Origin: Azospirillum rugosum
Lineage (GTDB): Bacteria > Pseudomonadota > Alphaproteobacteria > Azospirillales > Azospirillaceae
Direction of reading: 5' to 3'
NCBI RefSeq assembly: GCF_017876155.1
Contig: NZ_JAGINP010000016.1
Location: 124,001-188,000, forward strand
DNA: 64,000 bases
Both the position numbers and the translations under genes were made by a program. The notes beneath the pieces are model-generated. The model was given only the letters and a program-made list of their open reading frames with translations. It ran no database searches and was not told the DNA's origin. Below, piece after piece: positions 33,601 to 41,992 of the stretch (the first letter of the stretch is position 1; the number at the start of each line of letters is the position of its first letter).

Positions 33601-34695
33601 TCAAAACGCGTAGCGGACCCGGCAATAGGGCAGCTCGCGCGCCAGCACCTCGCGGAAGCGCGCGATCATCTTGCCCTTCAGGCCGGCGCGGTAGCGGACG
33701 TTGACGGCGCCGTTCTCCGACGTCTTCGCCTCCTGCCAGCGCGGGGTCCAGAGATAGTCCTCCGCTTTGGGGTGCCAGCGCAGGTTCACCCCGTGCAGAT
33801 CCTCGTTGTGGGTGAGGAAGATCACCTCAGCGGCGAGCTGCGCCTTGGCCTGCATGTCGAGTGCGGCGTCCACCTGGCGGAAGAGGTCGGCGTAGTCGGT
33901 GGTCCAGCCCTCGTAGACCACGACGGGGCTGAAGTTCAGGTGCACCTCCCACCCCGCCCGGACGAAGTCGTTGATGGCGACGATGCGCTCGGGGATGGGG
34001 GTGGAGCGGACGTCCAGCGTGCGGGCAAGGTGCGCCGGCATCAGGCTGAAGCGGATGCGCATGCCGCCCGCCGGGTCGTAGGACAGCAGGTCGCGGTTCA
34101 CGTACTTCGTCGCGAAGCTGCCCTTGGCATTGGGCAGGCGGCGGAACAGCGCGGTCAGGTCACAAACGTTGTCGGAGATCAGGGCGTCCACGGAGCAGTC
34201 GCCGTTCTCCCCCACGTCGTAGACCCAGGCGCGGGGGTCGATCTGATTGGGCTCCGTCTTCGGCCCTTGTTTGGCGGCGTGGCGCTCGATGGCGGCCATG
34301 ATGCCGTCGATGTTCACGAAGGTGGTGATGGGGTTCGCGTAGCCCTTGCGCCGCGAGACGTAGCAGTAGGCGCAGGCCATGGCGCAGCCGTTGGAATGCG
34401 ACGGCGCGATGAAGTCGCCACTGCGCCCGTTCGGCCGGCAGGCCAGCCCCTTCTTCACGCCCAGCACCAGGACCGTGCGCTTCGTGCGCACCCAGCTCTC
34501 CACCGCCTGCTCGTCGCCGTGCAGGTCGGGGATGTTCCAGTGGGAGGGGACCTCGATCCGCTCGGCGTCGGGGAAGCGGCCCAGGATCGCTTGCCCGCGC
34601 GGGTGGGCCGCGGCGGCCGGTTCCACGAAGATGCGCGCGACGTCGAGCGGCGGGAGGGTGGCGGCGTCGGGGAGCGGGGTGTCGGGGGTCAGCAT
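33601..34695 (-). CDS. Spore photoproduct lyase-like radical SAM protein
   Basis: 364 residues. The radical SAM cluster motif CX3CX2C is C104, C108, C111 in SNGCAMACAYCYVS. WVYDVGENGDCSVDAL and RIRFSLMPAHLARTLD also match the SplB-like family. True SplB repairs spore photoproduct in Firmicutes spores; this genome type does not sporulate. The role is therefore unknown but may be repair of another thymine lesion or a different radical reaction. It lies downstream of the DUF1656 gene with 36 bases between, so cotranscription is possible. Confidence 0.85.
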   Translation of the reverse strand: MLTPDTPLPDAATLPPLDVARIFVEPAAAAHPRGQAILGRFPDAERIEVPSHWNIPDLHGDEQAVESWVRTKRTVLVLGVKKGLACRPNGRSGDFIAPSHSNGCAMACAYCYVSRRKGYANPITTFVNIDGIMAAIERHAAKQGPKTEPNQIDPRAWVYDVGENGDCSVDALISDNVCDLTALFRRLPNAKGSFATKYVNRDLLSYDPAGGMRIRFSLMPAHLARTLDVRSTPIPERIVAINDFVRAGWEVHLNFSPVVVYEGWTTDYADLFRQVDAALDMQAKAQLAAEVIFLTHNEDLHGVNLRWHPKAEDYLWTPRWQEAKTSENGAVNVRYRAGLKGKMIARFREVLARELPYCRVRYAF

Positions 34696-34731
34696 GGGGA
34701 AGGAGGTGGGTCGACGGCGGAGGATTTCACC

Positions 34732-34938
34732 TCACCGCAGCTGCCCGGTCAACGCCGTCAGCGCGCCCAGCAGGACGACGTAGAGCGCGAGGTCGAACAG
34801 CGGCGGGTGCCAGACCCAGCCGTAGAAGCCCACGGCGCGCAGGCCGCGGCGCAGCAGGCCGGACAGGCCCCAGGCCAGCACGGCCAGGATCAGCAGCGGG
34901 GGGATGAACAGGCCGTAGACGTCGATTTCGCCGATCAT
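34732..34938 (-). CDS. DUF1656 (AaeX-like) small membrane protein
   Basis: 68 residues. The start GEIDVYGLFIPPLL and two hydrophobic helices (about 9-27 and 45-64) with WVWHPPLFDLALYVVL are typical of AaeX/DUF1656. It is normally encoded with an HlyD-type adaptor and a FUSC pump. It follows the FUSC gene after 13 bases, so it belongs to the same operon. Confidence 0.92.
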   Translation of the reverse strand: MIGEIDVYGLFIPPLLILAVLAWGLSGLLRRGLRAVGFYGWVWHPPLFDLALYVVLLGALTALTGQLR

Positions 34939-34951
34939 GGGATCACCCAGC

Positions 34952-37003
34952 TCAAGCAACGGATTCAAGGAGGACCGGCGGCGCCACTGGCGCCGTTCCG
35001 GGGAACAGGCTGCGCCGCAGGCCGGCCAGGGCGACCACCGCGCGGTCGCGCTCCGGCGAGCGGGGCTCGGCCGCGACGTTGGACAGGGCGGCGTCGAGCA
35101 TGGGCAACACCTCCGCCGGGGTCGGGGTCGGGCGCTTGGCCGACAGGTCGCGGAAATGCTGGCCCACCGCACCCAGCAGCTTCGCCACATGCGGGGCCGC
35201 CGGGGCGCCGAGCGCGCGGCGGGCGCGCTGAAGCTCCGCGATGTTCAGGCCGATGCGCAGGTCGTTGACCGCGTCGGCGGCGGACAGGTCGCGCTGCTGC
35301 GACCCGGCCAGCGCCAGACGCGAGGACAGCAGGCCGACGCGGTCGAGCATGCGGTTCTCAAAACTGCCGGCAGGAGTACCGCCGCGCGCCGCGGTCATCG
35401 CCGCGATCTCCCGCCAGCCAGCGTGCAACAGGCGCCGGGCGCTCCAGGCCGCGCCGACGGAGCGGCAGAGCTGCGTCACCACCAGCGCCGTGGCGATGCC
35501 GACCACTTGCCCCAGGTTGCTGTTGAGGAAGGAGGCGAAGTCGCCCTGCCCCGTGTCCATCAGGCTGAGCGAGCCGCCCACCCCCATCAGCAGCGCCATG
35601 GCCTTGCCCATGGTCGCCGGCCGCGCCACGAAGACGCCCAGCACCAGGAAGGTCGGCGCCAGCCCGAGGACAAGCAGCGGGTAGCTGTCGAAGTTCGGCA
35701 GGATGACCAGCAGGTAGAAGGCGGCCAGCGGCACCGACAGCACGGTGAAGACCAGGAACATCCGGATGCCCGGCACCGGGTCGTCGAGCGAGGCGAAGAA
35801 GCAGACGAAGACCGCCGTCATCATCGCCGCCGCCGATCCCGACGACCAGCCGGTGGAAATCCAGAAGGCGCAGACCAGCGCGATAGCCAGCACCGCCGCC
35901 GCCCCGGACCACAGCGCCATGCCGTGGTCGAGGTGGAAGATGCCGCGCGAGCGGGTGCGGGCCAGCGGGTCCAGGTGGTCCGGCAGGGCGGAGTTGCCCT
36001 TGCGGATGTTGTCCCGCAGGTCGCGGCAGTCCTGGTGGATGTCGACCATGGCGCGCAGGCGGTTCAGCAGGTTCAGCAGCGTGGCCTCGCGCCAGCCGGA
36101 TTCGGTGCCGATCGCCGGCATCAGCCGGTCGAGTGCCGCGCGCAGGGTGGCCGTGTCGTCGGCCGCCGCGTCGCGGGCGATCCACAGCTTCACCCGCTCC
36201 AGCACCGCGGCGACTGCGGGCGGTAGTTCGCCATCGTCGGCGCTGAGCGCGGCCAGCCGGTCCTCCACCGCCGCCAGGACCGGCAGCAGGTAGGCCATGC
36301 GGTCCTGGAGCGCGCGCACGGAGCGGGTCATCCAGCGCACGTCCGACGTGTCGTAGGGCAGATGCGTCGCCATCCCCCGCAGCTCGCTGATGTCGCGGGC
36401 GAGCTTCTGGCGGTCTTGCGCGCTGGCCGCGTTGCCGTTGAGGGCATCCAGCGTCCAGCGCTCCGCGTCGCGCAGCGTGGCGTCGAGCCGGCCGAGCAGG
36501 ACCGGGCCGAGGCTCTGCGGGAACACGACGCTGTGCACGACGGTGGCGCAGACGATGCCCAGCAGGATCTCCTCCACGCGGGCCAGCCCGGTGTCGAAGA
36601 TGCTGCCGGGGTCGGTCACCGCCGGAAAGCCGATCAGCCCGACCGTGTAGCCGGCGAGCATGAACACGTAGCTGGACGGCGTGCGGTCGAGCAGCGAGAT
36701 GTAGAGGCAGACCGCCACCCACAGGCCGAGCGCCAGGGTCAACAGCTCCGGCGCGTCGGCCAGGGTCGGCACCAGGGCGATGGCCCCGGCCGAACCCAGC
36801 GTCGTGCCGAGCACGCGGTACAGCGCCTTGGAGCGCACGGCGCCCGACAGCGGGCCGGACACGATGTAGGCGGTCAGCATGGCCCAGAAGGGCCGCGGCA
36901 GCCCCATGCCGAAGGCGACGTAGAGCGCCATCATGGAGGCGGCGAAGGACTTGAGGGAGAACAGCGCCTCCCTCCAAGTCGGCACCAATGTCTTGAGTTT
37001 CAT
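34952..37003 (-). CDS. FUSC-family aromatic acid efflux pump (AaeB-like)
   Basis: 683 residues. Two membrane blocks of about six helices each (about 15-165 and 375-525) are separated by a helical cytoplasmic region, as in AaeB/FusC. FWAMLTAYIVSGPLSGAVRS in the first block is diagnostic. AaeB relatives export aromatic carboxylic acids together with the HlyD-type adaptor. It overlaps the adaptor gene by 4 bases. The upstream MarR gene is its likely regulator. Confidence 0.92.
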   Translation of the reverse strand: MKLKTLVPTWREALFSLKSFAASMMALYVAFGMGLPRPFWAMLTAYIVSGPLSGAVRSKALYRVLGTTLGSAGAIALVPTLADAPELLTLALGLWVAVCLYISLLDRTPSSYVFMLAGYTVGLIGFPAVTDPGSIFDTGLARVEEILLGIVCATVVHSVVFPQSLGPVLLGRLDATLRDAERWTLDALNGNAASAQDRQKLARDISELRGMATHLPYDTSDVRWMTRSVRALQDRMAYLLPVLAAVEDRLAALSADDGELPPAVAAVLERVKLWIARDAAADDTATLRAALDRLMPAIGTESGWREATLLNLLNRLRAMVDIHQDCRDLRDNIRKGNSALPDHLDPLARTRSRGIFHLDHGMALWSGAAAVLAIALVCAFWISTGWSSGSAAAMMTAVFVCFFASLDDPVPGIRMFLVFTVLSVPLAAFYLLVILPNFDSYPLLVLGLAPTFLVLGVFVARPATMGKAMALLMGVGGSLSLMDTGQGDFASFLNSNLGQVVGIATALVVTQLCRSVGAAWSARRLLHAGWREIAAMTAARGGTPAGSFENRMLDRVGLLSSRLALAGSQQRDLSAADAVNDLRIGLNIAELQRARRALGAPAAPHVAKLLGAVGQHFRDLSAKRPTPTPAEVLPMLDAALSNVAAEPRSPERDRAVVALAGLRRSLFPGTAPVAPPVLLESVA

Positions 37004-37899
37004 AGCCCCGCTACGGTCTTGGGCTGGGCCCCGCGGTCCTTCACGACTTCGACGGTCACGGTGCGGCCGGCGACGAGGTCGCGGGGGTCGGGCACATGCT
37101 CCAGCCGCACGCGCACGGGAATGCGCTGGGCGAGCCGCACCCAGTTGAAGGTCGGGTTCACGTTGGGCAGAAGGCCGGTGCCCTCCGTCCGGTCGCGGTC
37201 GACGATGGCGCGGGTGACGCTGTCCACATGGCCGCGCAGCTTGTCCGCCACGCCCATGATGGTGACGTCCACCGGGTCGCCGACGTGGATGCGCGGCAGC
37301 TTCGTTTCCTCGAAATAGCCGACCACGTAGAAGCTGTCGCTGTCGATCACCGCGATGACCGGCTGGCCGGCGGTGACGTAGTTGCCTTCCTTCAGCTGAA
37401 GGTTGGTGACGAAGCCATCCACCGTGGCCTTGACCTGCGTCCGCTCCAGGTTGAAGCGGGCGAGGTCCAGCGCCGCCTCCGCCTGACGTGCCGCGGCGGC
37501 GGCCTTGTCCATGGCCGAGGCGACCTCCTGCTTCTGCGCGGTGGAGACCACGTTGGTGCCCAACTGGTTGTAACGGCCGAATTCCGCCTTGCGGTAGCCG
37601 AGTTCGGCGCGGGCGCTCTGCAGGTTGGCCTCCGCCTGCTCGACGGCGAGCTGGTAGCGGTTGGGGTCGATGACGAACAGCACGTCGCCCTTGTGGACCG
37701 GCTGGTTGTCGACGACCTTCACCTGCGTGACCAGCCCGGCGACGTCGGGCGACACCTGGACGATGTCGGCGCGCACGCGGCCGTCCCGCGTCCAGGGCTG
37801 GTTCATGTAGTAGTCCCACAACCACCAGCCGGCGCCCAGCGCCGCCACCGTCACCACCAGCGTGACCGCGAAACGGGTCAGGAAAGACAGGAATCTCAC
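37000..37899 (-). CDS. HlyD-family membrane fusion adaptor (AaeA-like)
   Basis: 299 residues. One N-terminal membrane segment (about 9-29), then lipoyl half-motifs RADIVQVSPDVAGLVTQVKV and VKATVDGFVTNLQLKEGNYV around a coiled-coil hairpin, and a beta-barrel with SFYVVGYFEETKL. It links the FUSC pump to an outer membrane channel, not encoded here. It is first in the efflux operon; a 201-bp gap containing a class V repeat separates it from the MarR gene. Confidence 0.93.
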   Translation of the reverse strand: MRFLSFLTRFAVTLVVTVAALGAGWWLWDYYMNQPWTRDGRVRADIVQVSPDVAGLVTQVKVVDNQPVHKGDVLFVIDPNRYQLAVEQAEANLQSARAELGYRKAEFGRYNQLGTNVVSTAQKQEVASAMDKAAAAARQAEAALDLARFNLERTQVKATVDGFVTNLQLKEGNYVTAGQPVIAVIDSDSFYVVGYFEETKLPRIHVGDPVDVTIMGVADKLRGHVDSVTRAIVDRDRTEGTGLLPNVNPTFNWVRLAQRIPVRVRLEHVPDPRDLVAGRTVTVEVVKDRGAQPKTVAGL

Positions 37900-37944
37900 G
37901 GGTTTTGTCCTAGAAGCGGATTCTTGGTGACCGAAGCGGCTGCT

Positions 37945-38083
37945 TTCAAAGCCCTTCTCCCCTTGGGGGAGAAGGGTTGGGATGAGGGGTCGTTACCGCC
38001 GGAAGGCGGGAAAAATTTCCGGCCAGCTCCGCTGGCGCCACCCTCACCCCAACCCCTCTCCCCTCAAGGGAGAGGGGCTTTGT
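37945..38083. repeat. Dispersed paired-hairpin element, class V
   Basis: GCCCTTCTCCCC-TTGG-GGGAGAAGGG, then TTGGGATGAGGGGTCGTTAC, CGCCGGAAGGCGG, AAATTTCCGGCC, GGCGCCACCCTCACCCC and CCCCTCTCCC-TCAAG-GGAGAGGGGCTT. The copy at 61196 shares the arms and much of the core. It lies between the MarR and HlyD genes. Confidence 0.85.
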
Positions 38084-38100
38084 GCGGTTCCACGCGGTGG

Positions 38101-38598
38101 TCACGGCCGCAGGTTCTTGGCGTTGGTTTCGATGACCGACAGCACGCGGAGGCAGGCGTCGATGTCCTGCGGCGGGGCGCCTTCCAGGATGCGGCGGCGC
38201 ACGCCGTTCAAGGCCGCGTTCACCCGCACCAGGAGCGCCCGGCCCTCGTCGGTGAGGTGCAGCGTCTTCGCCCGGCGGTCGTCGGGATCCTCGCGCCGCT
38301 CGACCAGCCGGGAGGATTCCAGGCAGTCCAGAAGGCGGACCAGCGACGGCCCCTCCACCCCCATCTCCTCCGCCAGTTCGCGCTGCCGCATGCCATCGCC
38401 GAGTTCGCTCAGCAGCATCAGCGGCGAGATCACCGAGGAGGAGAAACCGCAGTCGGCCAGCACCTTGTTCGCCTCGCGGCGCCACAGGTGCGCGGCGCGG
38501 AACAGGTGGATGCCGAAGCTGGCCGGGAAGCCCAAGGGCTCCTCGTCCAACGTCGTGGCGTCCAAAGGCCCAGCGGAGGTGGGTGTATTCGTTGTCAT
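38101..38598 (-). CDS. MarR-family regulator of the efflux operon
   Basis: 165 residues. The winged helix shows MRQRELAEEMGVEGPSLVRL as the helix-turn-helix and REDPDDRRAKTLHLTDEGR as the wing. It is first in the same direction as the HlyD/FUSC/DUF1656 genes and probably represses them until an aromatic acid binds. A perfect 13-bp palindrome lies 10 bases upstream of the ATG, which suggests autoregulation. Confidence 0.9.
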   Translation of the reverse strand: MTTNTPTSAGPLDATTLDEEPLGFPASFGIHLFRAAHLWRREANKVLADCGFSSSVISPLMLLSELGDGMRQRELAEEMGVEGPSLVRLLDCLESSRLVERREDPDDRRAKTLHLTDEGRALLVRVNAALNGVRRRILEGAPPQDIDACLRVLSVIETNAKNLRP

Positions 38599-38607
38599 GC
38601 CTATTTA

Positions 38608-38620
38608 ATAGGTTACCTAT
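38608..38620. promoter_or_regulatory. 13-bp palindrome upstream of the MarR gene
   Basis: ATAGGTTACCTAT is perfect around a central T and lies in an AT-rich patch (CTATTTAATAGG before it, CGATTACC after it). MarR dimers bind such sites over their own promoters. This is the likely operator of the 38101-38598 regulator. Confidence 0.65.
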
Positions 38621-38655
38621 CGATTACCGTCCAGTGACCCATCGGGTTCCCGGCG

Positions 38656-39555
38656 TCATTGCAGACATGCGCGCAGGCGGGGGGTCATGAAGTCGAGGAA
38701 GGCCTGGACCCGACGCGGCGCGCGTTCCCGCCCCAGGTAGACGGCGTGGAAGGCCTCGCTGTCGACCAGCACGTCGTCGAGCACGGAGACGAGCCGCCCC
38801 GCGGCGAGGTCCGCCCGCACGTGGAACTCCCCTAGCCGCGCCAGCCCGAGACCGAGCACCGCCATGTGGCGCACCGTCTCGCCGTTGTTGGCGACGATGC
38901 GCGTGTCCACCTCGCGATCCACCAGCCGGCCGCCACTCTTCAGCGGCCAGACCGCGGCGGCGCGGCGGAAGTTGAAGCCCAGGCAGTCGTGATGCTCCAG
39001 ATCGGCGGCGCTCAGCGGCGTCCCCTTGCGCGCGAGATAGTCCGGCGAGGCGACGATCCGCCGCCGCACCTCGCCCAGCCGCACCGCCAGCAGCGCGGAG
39101 TCGGTCAGCCGACCGGCGCGGAAAGCGACGTCGGCTTGCGCGGCGTAGAGGTCCACCACCTCGTCGGTCAGGGTCAGGTCCAGCCGGATGTCGGGGAAAG
39201 CGCGGGTGAATTCCGGGAGAAGCGGCAGCAGGCAATGCCGCCCGAAGGGGACGGAGACGGTGACGCGGATCAGCCCCGTGGGCGCGCGGGCGCCGCCCGC
39301 CACCTCCGCGTCCAGCGCGTCCAGTTCGCCCAGCAGCGCCTCGGCGCGTTCCCGGTACAGCTCCCCCTCCGCCGTCAGGCGCAGGCGGCGGGTGGAGCGC
39401 TCGATCAGGCGCACGCCCAGCCGCTCCTCCAGGCGGGTGATCAGCTTGGCGGTGGAAGACGGCGTCATGCCGACCTCCCGCCCCGCCGCGCTGAAACTGC
39501 CCAGCGCCGCCACGCGCAGGAAGACCTTCATGTCCCAGGCCCGCGTGTCGCTCAT
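38656..39555 (-). CDS. LysR-family regulator (CrgA/DmlR-type)
   Basis: 299 residues. MKVFLRVAALGSFSAAGREV, then GMTPSSTAKLITRLEERLGV as the helix-turn-helix, and RLIERSTRRLRLTAEGELY is the pattern of the large subgroup that often controls a divergent redox enzyme or exporter. Here the divergent operon is an MFS exporter plus aldo/keto reductase. A 23-bp perfect dyad lies in the gap. Confidence 0.92.
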   Translation of the reverse strand: MSDTRAWDMKVFLRVAALGSFSAAGREVGMTPSSTAKLITRLEERLGVRLIERSTRRLRLTAEGELYRERAEALLGELDALDAEVAGGARAPTGLIRVTVSVPFGRHCLLPLLPEFTRAFPDIRLDLTLTDEVVDLYAAQADVAFRAGRLTDSALLAVRLGEVRRRIVASPDYLARKGTPLSAADLEHHDCLGFNFRRAAAVWPLKSGGRLVDREVDTRIVANNGETVRHMAVLGLGLARLGEFHVRADLAAGRLVSVLDDVLVDSEAFHAVYLGRERAPRRVQAFLDFMTPRLRACLQ

Positions 39556-39582
39556 GTTTCTCCCTCAATCCTGCAATTTCAC

Positions 39583-39732
39583 CCTCTCCCAGCCCCGCTG
39601 GGAGAGGGAGGGACCCGCCGCAGGCGGGAGGGTGAGGGCTAGGATTCTCGGGATAACCTTGCCCTCACCCTTCCCACGCCTTTGGCGTGGGCCCCTTCCC
39701 TCTCCCGCCGGAGGCGGGCGAGGGAGGTTGGC
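39583..39732. repeat. Dispersed paired-hairpin element, class IV
   Basis: Matches the copy at 12293: hairpin with CCCGCTGGGAGAGGGAGGGA, GGTGAGGGCTAGGATTCTCG, GGATAACCTTGCCCTCACCC, then a hairpin around CACGCCTTTGGCGTG and a final GGAGGCGGGCGAGGGAGG. It lies in the divergent LysR / MFS promoter region, so it is not simply a terminator. Confidence 0.8.
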
Positions 39733-39734
39733 CC

Positions 39735-39757
39735 ATCTTGTCATGCAATGACAAGAT
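39735..39757. promoter_or_regulatory. 23-bp perfect dyad, candidate LysR operator
   Basis: ATCTTGTCAT and its exact complement flank GCA. It lies 88 bases ahead of the MFS start at 39845 and 180 bases ahead of the divergent LysR gene. Its AT content stands out from the flanking repeat. The LysR-type dyad with separated half-sites fits control of the MFS/reductase operon. Confidence 0.65.
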
Positions 39758-39844
39758 CATGGGAATCCGGACGGTATTCCGCATCCCGGCCTTTTGCCTC
39801 ATCTGATGCGGCCTGCACAGTCCGCATGGATGGGAGTCCTTGTC

Positions 39845-41026
39845 ATGCCACTCGCACTGCTGGCGCTGGCCATCAGCGCCTACGCGATCGGAACCACGGA
39901 GTTCGTGGTGGTCGGCCTGCTGCCGACCGTCGCCACCGACCTGAACGTCAGCCTGCCGCTGGCCGGCATGGTGGTCAGCGTCTACGCGCTGGGCGTCACC
40001 TTCGGCGCGCCGGTTCTGACGGCGTTGACGGGCGGGGTGCGGCGCAAGGCGCTGCTGCTCGGCCTGATGGGCATCTTCGTGGCCGGCAACCTTTTGGCCG
40101 GCTTCGCCCCGAATTACGAGATGCTTCTGGTCGCGCGGGTGCTCAGCGCCTTCGCCCATGGCGTGTTCTTCTCCGTCGGCTCGACCATCGCCGCCGACCT
40201 CGTGCCGGAGGACAAGCGCGCGTCGGCCATCGCCATGATGTTCTCCGGCCTGACCATCGCCATCGTCACCGGCGTGCCCATGGGCACCTGGATCGGCCAG
40301 CATTTCGGCTGGCGCGCCACCTTCCTGGCCGTCTCGGCGCTGGGCGTGATCGGCGCGCTGGGCGTGGCCGCGCTGGTCCCGGCGAAGCTGAGCCAGCCGC
40401 CGGCCGCCGGCCTCGGCGCCCAGGTCCGCGTGCTGGGCAAGCCGCGGCTTCTGCTGGCCTTCGCCATCACCGCGCTGGGCTACGGCGGCACCTTCGTCGC
40501 CTTCACCTTCCTGGCGCCGATCCTGGAGACGATCACCGGCTTTTCCAACAGCACGGTCAGCTTGGTGCTGGTCCTCTATGGCGCTGCCATCGCAGTCGGC
40601 AACGTGGTGGGCGGCAAGGTCGCCAACCGGCGCCCGGTCCGCGCGCTCGCCTGGCTGTTCGCCCTTCAGGCCGCCGTGCTGATCGTCTTCACCTTCACCG
40701 CCGCCAGCCCGGTGCCGGCGCTGGTGACGCTGGCCGGCATGGGCGCCCTGGCCTTCGCCAACGTCCCGGGCCTCCAGCTCTACGTCGTGCAGCTGGCGCA
40801 GCGCCACGCGCCGGGGGCGGTGGACGTGGCGTCGGCCCTGAACATCGCCGCCTTCAACCTGGGCATCGCCGCCGGCGCCTTCTTCGGCGGGCAGGTGGTG
40901 GATTCGGCCCTGGGGCTGGCCGCGACACCGTGGGTCGGCGGACTGTTCGTGCTGGGCGGGCTTGCCCTGACGCTGCTGAGCGGCGCGCTCGACCGCCGCG
41001 ACGGCACCATTGCCCAGGCCGCGTGA
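39845..41026 (+). CDS. MFS transporter, AraJ/YdhP-type exporter
   Basis: 393 residues, 12 membrane segments. The N-terminus LALAISAYAIGTTEFVVVGL with LPTVATDLNVSLPLAGMVVS is characteristic of the AraJ/arabinose-efflux-like family. The start at 39845 is chosen because GGGAG lies 8 bases upstream; earlier in-frame ATGs (39806, 39830) have no such site. It is followed after 25 bases by an aldo/keto reductase gene, so the two probably form an operon under the divergent LysR regulator. Confidence 0.92.
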   Translation: MPLALLALAISAYAIGTTEFVVVGLLPTVATDLNVSLPLAGMVVSVYALGVTFGAPVLTALTGGVRRKALLLGLMGIFVAGNLLAGFAPNYEMLLVARVLSAFAHGVFFSVGSTIAADLVPEDKRASAIAMMFSGLTIAIVTGVPMGTWIGQHFGWRATFLAVSALGVIGALGVAALVPAKLSQPPAAGLGAQVRVLGKPRLLLAFAITALGYGGTFVAFTFLAPILETITGFSNSTVSLVLVLYGAAIAVGNVVGGKVANRRPVRALAWLFALQAAVLIVFTFTAASPVPALVTLAGMGALAFANVPGLQLYVVQLAQRHAPGAVDVASALNIAAFNLGIAAGAFFGGQVVDSALGLAATPWVGGLFVLGGLALTLLSGALDRRDGTIAQAA

Positions 41027-41051
41027 TTTGTTTCAAGGAAAAGGAAAAGCG

Positions 41052-41876
41052 ATGCACAACGTCACCGCCAACGGCGCTTCCATCCCGGCCCTCGGCTTCG
41101 GCACCTTCCGCATGAGCGGTCCGGACGTGCTGCGGATGGTCCCACAGGTTCTGAAGCTCGGCTACCGCCACATCGACACCGCGCAGATCTACGGCAACGA
41201 GGCCGAGGTCGGCGAGGGCATCGCCAACTCCGGCGTCAAGCGCGGCGACGTCTTCCTGACCACCAAGGTGTGGGTCAGCAACTACAAGCGCGCCGACTTC
41301 CTGCGCTCCGTCGACGAGAGCCTGGGCAAGCTGCGCACCGATTACGTGGACCTGCTCCTGCTGCATTGGCCGAACGAGGCCGTGCCGCTGGCCGAGCAGA
41401 TCGGCGCGCTGAACGAGGTGCAAAAGGCCGGCAAGGTCCGCCACATCGGCGTCAGCAACTTCAACCGCGCCCTGCTGACCGAGTCCGTGCGCCTCAGCGA
41501 CGCGCCGATCGTGACGAACCAGATCGAGATCCACCCCTACATCGACCAGTCCGTGATGCTGGAGGCGGCGCGCAAGGCTGGGCAGTCGGTCACCGCCTAC
41601 TACGCCATGGCCGACGGCAAGGTGTTCGCCGACCCGGTCCTGAAGGACATCGGCGCACGTCATGGAAAGAGTGTCGCCCAGGTCGTTCTGCGCTGGCTCG
41701 TGCAGCAGGAGGGCGTCATCGCCCTGTCCAAGACCGTGGGCGAGCAGCGCGCGGCGGAGAACCTCGCCATCTTCGACTTTGAGCTGACGGCGGAGGAGAT
41801 GGCGGCCATCCACGGCCTCGCCCGGCCCGATGGGCGCATTGTCAGCCCGGACGGTCTGGCGCCCGTCTGGGACTGA
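41052..41876 (+). CDS. dkgB: Aldo/keto reductase, 2,5-diketo-D-gluconate reductase B type
   Basis: 274 residues. The catalytic tetrad is present: D42, Y47 (HIDTAQIYGNE), K72 (TTKVW) and H105 (LLLHWP). GVSNF and SLSKTV-like (IALSKTVGEQRAAEN) NADPH-binding parts are intact. Family members reduce methylglyoxal and other reactive carbonyls. AAGGAAAAGCG precedes the ATG. Second gene of the exporter operon, which suggests a detoxification role. Confidence 0.9.
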   Translation: MHNVTANGASIPALGFGTFRMSGPDVLRMVPQVLKLGYRHIDTAQIYGNEAEVGEGIANSGVKRGDVFLTTKVWVSNYKRADFLRSVDESLGKLRTDYVDLLLLHWPNEAVPLAEQIGALNEVQKAGKVRHIGVSNFNRALLTESVRLSDAPIVTNQIEIHPYIDQSVMLEAARKAGQSVTAYYAMADGKVFADPVLKDIGARHGKSVAQVVLRWLVQQEGVIALSKTVGEQRAAENLAIFDFELTAEEMAAIHGLARPDGRIVSPDGLAPVWD

Positions 41877-41992
41877 CCGGCGGCCTGTCAAGCATCCTTA
41901 TGACGGAAGGGGGTATGGGGCGGTTTGCTTGGACGCCCTGCCCCCTTTTCGCGTAAGAGGCTGCTTCGACAGGACGTGAGGGAGGCCCTTGT

